From the IMG/VR virus record IMGVR_UViG_3300038682_000184, positions 1 to 43,972 of that record: a stretch of DNA of 43,972 nt; one strand, written 5' to 3'. Positions 38,481 to 43,972 of the stretch are shown piece after piece. The stretch's first letter is position 1. Every line of letters begins with the position of its first letter. This stretch comes from a virus. Made by a program: the position numbers and the translations under genes. The notes beneath the pieces were generated by a model, which saw only the letters and a program-made list of their open reading frames with translations, was not told the origin of the DNA and did no database searches.

Positions 38481-41027
38481 TTAAAAATCATCTTCATCCG
38501 TAATCTCTTCTTCATAATTTATCTTGAAAAAATTACCCGCCATATTATGCACTTCTTCTATTTTATCATGCTCTCTAAGCTCGTCATAAAAACCTTTTTT
38601 GCCGTATGGCTTTCTGTCTTGTTCCTCACACCAATATTTATAAGCGCTGTATAATTCGTTTCGGTCAATCTGCTCTTTCTTGCCGGTGTTAAAATACACC
38701 TCATGCAAATAGTGCGATATGGTCGATGATTCAATCAGCCAAGTGTCTTTTGCAGTCTGGCACCAATCAGGCACTACAAATTCAAACTCATTATCAATAA
38801 ACAGTTTCCACCCTTCAAGCGCATATGCAAGCATACCGGGCCGCTCGTCGAACTTATGACCTTTAAAAACACCCGCCTCAATGCCTTTCTTTTTCTTGCC
38901 GGTAATCTTGTCCATCAGGAAAATATCTTTATGTTTTAGCCGGTCCCGATATGGGATAAAATGTACCCGCCTGTCAACGCCCTCAGTTTTTGAGCCGAAA
39001 TTGATTTTGTAATTACTGACAATAAACGCCGCAATCGATAAATCTACACCCTTTTGTGCTGTCTCGTATTTCTGTTCTATTGTTGCGCCCTTGATATGTC
39101 CGGTGATTTTCTTCAGAATATCATCGGACAGCACCACATTTGCCGATGCATCAGGTTCTATATAAACTTTACTACCCCACAGGTCATAAGCATAGTTTTT
39201 GTTTTTCTTTTCGTCCATCATTTCAATAGACCGCTCGACCACAAATTCCGAGCCTACAAGCTCCTTGATAAGATCGGTAAAAAACGTTTTTCCGGTATCA
39301 CCCTTGCCTGTCAGGATAAATGCAGCGGGGTTTTTCTTAATCGGCGATAAGCAGTATGCGAAAATCTGACTGATATACTGCCGTGTTTTTTCAAGCTCGG
39401 ATTGATAATACCCCCGCTCACTTTCAAGCCCTGATTTTTCAAGAGCCTTAATGCTTGCGGGCATAAGCTCGTCTATGTAATATCGGAGGCATGGAGTGTC
39501 TTTTTCTATGTGGAATTTCCGGTAATAATCCTCGGTGATTCCGTAGTCAAAACACATAATCGGGTATAGCTTTTTGAAATATGATTCCGGTTTTTCTTCT
39601 CTGGTAACAAATGTAAATTCCTCATCTGTTAATTCTATGCACCCATTTGCATGATGAATATACGGGCTGATAGCCGATGTTTTAAATGGATTATCATCTA
39701 TATAGCCCGCTGAATGCCGCTTAAGATATCCAAGTGAATCATTGGTAAACGTTGACGGCTTGCAAACCGCTTCACTTGCATCATGTAAACCTGACTCGAA
39801 AAACCACGTTTGAAAGTTGCATTCAAGATCCTTGTATATAGACTTCTTCCAATAATGCGCCGCCTCGTCATATATCCAAAACATGCCGTTAATCTGCTCA
39901 AGCCCATCATCGGGATAGCGCTGCTCGATAAATGCTTCATACACATTACGGGGTTTCAGCTTTATCGCCCGCCCTTCGATTTCAGCTTCCGGCACTTCCT
40001 TTTCTTCTTTCGGGACCGGAGGCATCATGCGTTTTATGCAGTCGTCAATATCAAGCCCTTCATCTCGTGCATCGGCGATATCCCATGAACCTGTCAGCAT
40101 TTCGATAGGTCTGATTTTATACGGGTTGAGAATTATGGCTTGCGGGAGAATCTTTTTAATCTCCGCTGCGGCCTTCATTCCAGGCTGTTTATTTTCGGGC
40201 AGAATTGCGCCGGTGTTTTTCTCTTTCTGACAATCAGCGTCCGGCCATATCAGGACCGCACGGCCTTCATCATCGGCAACCTCTCGCACAATCGTCCATT
40301 CGGTTTTATCGACATTCGAAGTGCCGCCTATCCATGATATGATTGCATATTTATCATCGTCAGGATATGCACACTTTTCGCCCTCAACAATCAGTATTGG
40401 TTTTTTCTCTTTCGGGCTTAATCGTTGTTCTTGATAAGGCGGATATGGCGCTTGATCTTCGGACCTGCCCGCCTGCCAACGTTCGCCGGTCCAGTAAAAA
40501 GGTATAACGTTTTTTGACGTGTTGCCATCATCATCGGTTTTGACATATCGTACCGTGATAAATTGCCAATCGCCGCTGATGTTTTTATACTGATAGATTT
40601 TCTCCGGCTGTCCGAATTTGGCCGTTGCCCATTCAGCTTTTACCGCTTTCGATGCTGATAGCAAGTTTTCACGGTTATCGGGTATCGGCCAAACTGACGG
40701 CGGTTTAGGTTTTGCGGGTTTTTGAGCTGTCGTGCTTTTTGCGATAGTCGCCGGTTTTCCCGCTATTTCTTCGGCGGCTTCAAGCTCGGATATTCCCCGA
40801 ACTTCCGCAAGCAGCTTGATTATATTGCTTCCCTCTTGCGATGCAAAATCATAGCATGTGCCATCTGTCAAATTAATTGAAAAACTTCCGACTTTGTTAT
40901 CACCCCTGACGGGATTTTTAATCCAATATTCACCGTCCTGAACGTAACCGCCTCCCGTGTCAAAAAGTGAATCAATCAGCCCTTGTGATGTTTTGTTTAA
41001 TGCTTGTTCAAAGATGTTATCTGTCAT
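38481..41027 (-). CDS. primase-helicase (TOPRIM plus SF3, D5-type)
   Basis: 848 aa. An N-terminal CHC2-like region (FSINLTDGTCYDFASQEGSN, but no full zinc set), a TOPRIM domain with VEGEK (214-218) and WPDAD (261-265), a D5_N-type linker, and an SF3 helicase with Walker A GKGDTGKT (574-581), EPDA Walker B and VSNYKI sensor. It should unwind and prime phage DNA. The C-terminus ends ITDEDDF, an SSB-like acidic tip. It is the largest early gene. Confidence 0.9.
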   Translation of the reverse strand: MTDNIFEQALNKTSQGLIDSLFDTGGGYVQDGEYWIKNPVRGDNKVGSFSINLTDGTCYDFASQEGSNIIKLLAEVRGISELEAAEEIAGKPATIAKSTTAQKPAKPKPPSVWPIPDNRENLLSASKAVKAEWATAKFGQPEKIYQYKNISGDWQFITVRYVKTDDDGNTSKNVIPFYWTGERWQAGRSEDQAPYPPYQEQRLSPKEKKPILIVEGEKCAYPDDDKYAIISWIGGTSNVDKTEWTIVREVADDEGRAVLIWPDADCQKEKNTGAILPENKQPGMKAAAEIKKILPQAIILNPYKIRPIEMLTGSWDIADARDEGLDIDDCIKRMMPPVPKEEKEVPEAEIEGRAIKLKPRNVYEAFIEQRYPDDGLEQINGMFWIYDEAAHYWKKSIYKDLECNFQTWFFESGLHDASEAVCKPSTFTNDSLGYLKRHSAGYIDDNPFKTSAISPYIHHANGCIELTDEEFTFVTREEKPESYFKKLYPIMCFDYGITEDYYRKFHIEKDTPCLRYYIDELMPASIKALEKSGLESERGYYQSELEKTRQYISQIFAYCLSPIKKNPAAFILTGKGDTGKTFFTDLIKELVGSEFVVERSIEMMDEKKNKNYAYDLWGSKVYIEPDASANVVLSDDILKKITGHIKGATIEQKYETAQKGVDLSIAAFIVSNYKINFGSKTEGVDRRVHFIPYRDRLKHKDIFLMDKITGKKKKGIEAGVFKGHKFDERPGMLAYALEGWKLFIDNEFEFVVPDWCQTAKDTWLIESSTISHYLHEVYFNTGKKEQIDRNELYSAYKYWCEEQDRKPYGKKGFYDELREHDKIEEVHNMAGNFFKINYEEEITDEDDF

Positions 41028-41031
41028 AGGG

Positions 41032-41223
41032 TTATAATTTTGCAGAGGTTATTCCGGTTAATTCTTCAAGGGTATCGGAGTCCACCAAAACCTTACCGCA
41101 CCTTGAACAAGTAATATACTTTACTTCATACTCAAAATTACACCCCGAAGAATATACCTTTTTTGTTATTATACATATTCCCGAGTTGTGATTACATAAA
41201 CTTCTATATATCTTTTTACTCAT
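41032..41223 (-). CDS. small zinc-binding-like protein
   Basis: 63 aa. Two CxxC/HxxxC-like pairs: LCNHNSGIC and TCSRCGKVL, the pattern of a zinc ribbon. The gene leads the primase transcript, 4 nt upstream of it, and has its own promoter. Function unknown. Confidence 0.6.
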   Translation of the reverse strand: MSKKIYRSLCNHNSGICIITKKVYSSGCNFEYEVKYITCSRCGKVLVDSDTLEELTGITSAKL

Positions 41224-41252
41224 CTTCTCAATCCTCCCTAATCGTGCTAATT

Positions 41253-41281
41253 ATCTTAATCTTGATTTGCGTTTGTGTCAA
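41253..41281 (-). promoter_or_regulatory. sigma70-type promoter for the replication operon
   Basis: On the minus strand TTGACA, 17 nt, TAAGAT. It lies in the 62-nt gap upstream of the zinc-like gene and primase-helicase. Confidence 0.7.
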
Positions 41282-41285
41282 GTGG

Positions 41286-41504
41286 TTAAATATCACTTGT
41301 GTACAACCCACAATCAACGGAGTTTTTCATTCCGATATAATTTATAAAATCTGTTACTACCGCAACCGCTTCAGCCTCTGTCAATTTTGAATCTTCAGGA
41401 ACACGATTCATATGGCTGTTTCTTTTTACAGATTCGACTATATCAGATTTTCTATATTCAACAGCATAATCTTTTAATGTTGACAACACTTCAATAACGT
41501 TCAT
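41286..41504 (-). CDS. small hypothetical protein
   Basis: 72 aa from ATG 41504 (GAGGAGAGGGAAG upstream). Helical; SKLTEAEAVAVVTDFINYIG is the most regular part. No family recognised. Downstream of the RHH gene. Confidence 0.5.
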   Translation of the reverse strand: MNVIEVLSTLKDYAVEYRKSDIVESVKRNSHMNRVPEDSKLTEAEAVAVVTDFINYIGMKNSVDCGLYTSDI

Positions 41505-41515
41505 CTTCCCTCTCC

Positions 41516-41698
41516 TCAATACATCTTATCCATTTCATCACAGAAAGCCTCTAATCCGTCAATGCCCTGTTCAAGCACTTCTTGGATAACGCTTTTTAAT
41601 GTAACCTTACGATCCTTGGTTTTTGCGTCCATTCGCTCGGCAGCTATTTTATAACGTGTTTTTAGCTCCGGCGGTATTTCTATGTTTAGTTGGATCAT
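41516..41698 (-). CDS. ribbon-helix-helix regulator
   Basis: 60 aa from ATG 41698. MIQLNIEIPPELKTRYKIA then VTLKSVIQEVLEQGI is the strand plus two helices of RHH (CopG/Arc-type) DNA-binding proteins. The ribosome site GGAGCCGCCCAAATGA lies in the end of the upstream gene and equals that at 27567. Target unknown; autoregulation is usual in the family. Confidence 0.72.
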   Translation of the reverse strand: MIQLNIEIPPELKTRYKIAAERMDAKTKDRKVTLKSVIQEVLEQGIDGLEAFCDEMDKMY

Positions 41699-42318
41699 TT
41701 GGGCGGCTCCTTGTGTTTGGTGAGAAAATCTGAAAACCACCGCTGTAAATGTTCCTCATAAATCACACTACCTTCGCAATTATCAATAAGATAACAAATA
41801 AACGCCTCAACCAACTCCGCTTTATCTGCTTTTAATTCTTCTATTTCTGCCTTCATAGGTAGGATTTCATGATTCTGCCTATCACATGCAACCTGTTTCC
41901 ATTTTATTACTTCGCCGATAATCCGTTCTTTATCTGCTTTCAACCGCTCCACCGAATCTATCAGCTCGTTTTTCTGCACTTTTAGATTGCTGATTATTTT
42001 ATCGCGAGTTTCAACGTCTGCTTTTAGTTGTTGGATTTCTTTATACTGTTCTCGATACTTTTCAGCAAGTTCTTTTTTTGATATCTCAATAAACGAATAC
42101 CCATCTGCACACCAATTACAGCTAAACTCTGCATTCAACATTATGTAACCACAATTTTTGCAGTAAAAGATTTCTTCATCCTGCACGCTCTCGGCTCCGG
42201 CTTCAAGCCATTCCACATATTCAGCAACTGCATTATCGTCAAACATATGTAAAGGCGTTAAAGGTGATAAATAATTACCAGTATCATTGTGGTACTTCTT
42301 TCTTAACTCTTCACTCAT
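41695..42318 (-). CDS. zinc-knuckle plus coiled-coil protein
   Basis: 207 aa. A four-Cys site CKNC ... CNWC (about 53-70) follows an acidic start; residues ~80-170 form a long coiled coil (QLKADVETRDKIISNLK, VERLKADKERIIGEVI). The end reads EPPK before the stop, like DUF551. Possibly a scaffold for replication or host takeover proteins; no family recognised. Confidence 0.55.
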   Translation of the reverse strand: MSEELRKKYHNDTGNYLSPLTPLHMFDDNAVAEYVEWLEAGAESVQDEEIFYCKNCGYIMLNAEFSCNWCADGYSFIEISKKELAEKYREQYKEIQQLKADVETRDKIISNLKVQKNELIDSVERLKADKERIIGEVIKWKQVACDRQNHEILPMKAEIEELKADKAELVEAFICYLIDNCEGSVIYEEHLQRWFSDFLTKHKEPPK

Positions 42319-42500
42319 CCTTCCCTCCTCAATTCCTCAACCTGTCTTTGCAATTTGCTTATTGTTAGCAAAATCATATTTATACTCACGCCTTTATCGC
42401 CTAATGTACGCTTCCATTTTATGCACAGAATTATAATTGTAATCGCTTCAGCAAACATTACAGCCCATATAATTATTAGCGTTATTAGGGGTAAGGTCAT
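42315..42500 (-). CDS. small membrane protein
   Basis: 61 aa. One long hydrophobic stretch (LPLITLIIIWAVMFAEAIT and on to IIILCIKW) then a charged helix (ISKLQRQVEELRREG). Start overlaps the upstream stop (ATGA). Function unknown. Confidence 0.6.
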   Translation of the reverse strand: MTLPLITLIIIWAVMFAEAITIIILCIKWKRTLGDKGVSINMILLTISKLQRQVEELRREG

Positions 42501-43015
42501 AATGATGCCTTTTTGTAACCGGCTATGTAGGCATGTTTAATATCTATTTCTTCAAATATTTTTGTTTCAAAGGGCGGTTCGTGTAATCTCATAGTACCCT
42601 TTAATGGGACATCCCCTGCATACTCCTCCGCCAATTCCTCAACACTCGGCTCATGCTTGCGTAGGCGGTAGCGGTATTTTATATGTTTTCCGATAAGGTT
42701 TTTAATCATATCAGGTATCATGTCAATTCTTAAATCGTACCATTTCCCATTGCCGAGCCATTGTGTTTCCCACATGTCATCAAGCAGCTCCTTTAATGGC
42801 GGCAAATTATCCACTTCAAGCGGTTTCCAGTCGTTGTCCATTTCGGCAAGTAGGCGTTTGGCTTCATGTCTTCTTTTAGCGCTATCGTTATTTGAACACC
42901 CTTCGTCTCCATTAGAGAGAAACGGACATTCACTACACACTATACCAGCACAAGGCGCTATAGTATCGGATTCTTTCCAATTTGCAAACTTTTCTAACTT
43001 CTCTCTATCTGTCAT
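42497..43015 (-). CDS. Cys-cluster early protein
   Basis: 172 aa. CAGIVCSECPFLSNGDEGC near residues 22-40 has four Cys in a spacing seen in small phage metal-binding modules. The middle (KYRYRLRKHEPSVEELAEEYAG) is helical and the C-terminus HAYIAGYKKA resembles that of the neighbouring 49-aa gene. Function unknown. Overlaps both neighbours. Confidence 0.55.
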   Translation of the reverse strand: MTDREKLEKFANWKESDTIAPCAGIVCSECPFLSNGDEGCSNNDSAKRRHEAKRLLAEMDNDWKPLEVDNLPPLKELLDDMWETQWLGNGKWYDLRIDMIPDMIKNLIGKHIKYRYRLRKHEPSVEELAEEYAGDVPLKGTMRLHEPPFETKIFEEIDIKHAYIAGYKKASL

Positions 43016-43161
43016 TTTGTTTTCTCCTTCTCTTTATTTTCACTATATTCTATACCAGCCATAAACGCAAGGTATATTTTTTCTGAAATACAACACCCCT
43101 CATAATAATGATCCTCACGATATTTGGAGGCTGCTATTTTGTCTTTAAGATTGTCGCTCAC
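43012..43161 (-). CDS. 49-aa early protein
   Basis: Hand translation from GTG 43161 (overlapping the upstream TGA; GAGGAGA upstream): VSDNLKDKIAASKYREDHYY, then EGCC, and YLAFMAGIEYSENKEK. The end overlaps the next start (ATGA). The AFMAGIEYS segment is like the end of the 42497 protein, suggesting a shared small module. Confidence 0.65.
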   Translation of the reverse strand: MSDNLKDKIAASKYREDHYYEGCCISEKIYLAFMAGIEYSENKEKEKTK

Positions 43162-43499
43162 TTTCTCCTCTCCTTTGCGACAAACCTATCGCATGGCATA
43201 TCTCCATCATTTAATACCCTTGGGATATTCCCCTTGCTACACATAGGGTAATTATTAAGCGTAGAATAATAGATGCAGTCACGACAGCTATATTCATTCC
43301 ATGCGGAATTCCGATGTTTCTTAAAGCTCTTACAATCGATAACACCCTTGCTTCTTTTGCCCCCAAACCAGTACTTACACCGCATACACCCATTACTACC
43401 TATCAGCTCATGCGGATATGTAGGGCATATTGTGACAGGCATACCGCCCCGCATCTCATAAGCCCTGGCATAATAGACGATATCATCAACGTTAATCAT
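43158..43499 (-). CDS. Cys-rich early protein
   Basis: 113 aa from ATG 43499. Eight Cys in pairs: CPTYPHELIGSNGCMRCKYW, DCKSFKKH, CRDCIYY, MCSKG and MPCDRF. Likely two metal sites. Start overlaps the RHH gene stop. No family recognised. Confidence 0.6.
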   Translation of the reverse strand: MINVDDIVYYARAYEMRGGMPVTICPTYPHELIGSNGCMRCKYWFGGKRSKGVIDCKSFKKHRNSAWNEYSCRDCIYYSTLNNYPMCSKGNIPRVLNDGDMPCDRFVAKERRK

Positions 43500-43644
43500 T
43501 GATGTTCTCAACAAGCCAATCGGTTATTATCTGAGTAGTCAACGCCTTGACGCTTACATCCCTCTTAGCCGCTTCAATCTTAATGGCTTTACGTAGGTTT
43601 ACATCTATATCAATGTATAACCCTATTCTCTTCTTATCGCTCAT
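43492..43644 (-). CDS. 50-aa ribbon-helix-helix regulator
   Basis: Hand translation: MSDKKRIGLYIDIDVNLRKA then KIEAAKRDVSVKALTTQIIT. The pattern is strand, helix, turn, helix as in RHH proteins, with a basic start. A very strong AGGAGG ribosome site and a promoter with a palindrome sit just upstream, so autoregulation of the leftward operon is likely. Confidence 0.8.
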   Translation of the reverse strand: MSDKKRIGLYIDIDVNLRKAIKIEAAKRDVSVKALTTQIITDWLVENIND

Positions 43645-43654
43645 TCGTACCTCC

Positions 43655-43672
43655 TTGAATGATATAATTCAA
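43655..43672. promoter_or_regulatory. palindromic operator candidate
   Basis: TTGAAT-GATATA-ATTCAA, between the -10 and the ribosome site of the RHH gene. RHH dimers commonly bind such 6-bp half sites at their own promoter. Confidence 0.5.
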
Positions 43673-43699
43673 TGTAACATATCTTGATATCATTGTCAA
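43671..43699 (-). promoter_or_regulatory. sigma70-type promoter of the leftward early operon
   Basis: On the minus strand TTGACA, 17 nt, TACATT. It overlaps the operator candidate and precedes the RHH gene. Confidence 0.75.
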
Positions 43700-43972
43700 T
43701 AGACATCATATACACCATTTAAGGCTGTTTCAATCATGATATATATATTGAATTGATAGCAATATACACAAACATACTATAGTAGACAGTTATACCTTAA
43801 TGAAAGAATGAAAGAACCGAGCCTAACAACCCTTAATATAATTCAAAATTAAGACATAGGAAAATAGGAAAATAGGAGAGTATATTGTAATTCATAATAA
43901 GTTTACGACTCTGATTCTTTCATTCTTTCAGATAATTATATATCTATACGTTTATTATATATTTCTTTATCT
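43700..43972. other. AT-rich non-coding region, no gene seen
   Basis: No ORF with a ribosome site is visible. It holds an inverted pair TTCAAT/ATTGAA (43729-43752), a tandem AGGAAAAT repeat (about 43858-43877) and a perfect 16-bp inverted repeat with arms at 43801 and 43915. A control region, replication origin or an attachment region are all possible. Confidence 0.5.
43801..43930. repeat. 16-bp perfect inverted repeat, 98 bp apart
   Basis: TGAAAGAATGAAAGAA (43801-43816) and its exact reverse complement (43915-43930). Each arm itself is a double GAAAGAAT-like unit. The spacer contains no gene. Confidence 0.85.

Noticed and set aside
1-43972. CRISPR array
   Set aside because: No direct repeats with regular unique spacers were seen.

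Overview
This window looks like most of a tailed-phage or prophage genome with a lambda-type virion (siphovirus-like order). The DNA is moderately AT-rich. The host cannot be named from sequence alone. A lipoprotein-type signal, a spanin-like membrane coiled-coil pair and a peptidoglycan endopeptidase suggest a two-membrane (diderm) bacterium, which is an inference. No integrase, repressor, rRNA or CRISPR array is visible. An excisionase-like HTH gene is the only hint of temperance. Both edges cut the element: the left edge is inside a DUF2493-like gene and the right edge lies in an AT-rich non-coding region.

Layout. (1) Positions 1-21324, plus strand: packaging and virion genes in lambda order. 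They are a papain-like small protein, the large terminase (GpA family), a small accessory block with a zinc-finger repeat protein, a beta-rich protein, a gpW-like connector, the portal, a ClpP-like protease with an in-frame scaffold start, decoration and major capsid proteins, head-tail joining and tail completion proteins, the tail tube, the G/T tail chaperones (-1 frameshift), the tape measure, tail tip proteins, a C1q-like fibre protein, and a transglutaminase-like lipoprotein whose signal peptide is interrupted by an in-frame UGA. (2) Positions 21325-21534: convergent junction with back-to-back terminators. (3) Positions 21535-29774, minus strand: recombination and early genes (RecT-like annealing protein, YqaJ/lambda-type exonuclease, SF2 helicase, VRR-NUC nuclease, DUF551) among many tiny overlapping genes. 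(4) Positions 29899-31526: a plus-strand lysis island with its own promoter. It has a membrane/coiled-coil protein, an M23 peptidase whose motif order is circularly permuted, a holin-like protein and two fully overlapping spanin-like frames. (5) Positions 31600-32080: a one-gene cassette bounded by inverted repeats. (6) Positions 32087-43644, minus strand: SSB-like protein, two tRNAs and a tRNA-like element, HTH protein, metallophosphoesterase, MazG-like pyrophosphatase, two DNA methyltransferases, a TOPRIM/SF3 primase-helicase, two RHH regulators and many Cys-rich small proteins.

How it works together. Minus-strand early operons start from TTGACA-type promoters and supply replication (primase-helicase, SSB-like), recombination (exonuclease plus annealing protein), DNA modification and nucleotide sanitation. 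Three plus-strand late segments begin at promoters with a TTAACA -35: the beta-rich protein/head block, the fibre genes and the lysis island. Genes are packed with ATGA/GTGA overlaps, so translational coupling is probably general. Several short genes and alternative starts given here come from hand translation. Function calls rest on motif recognition, without database searches.
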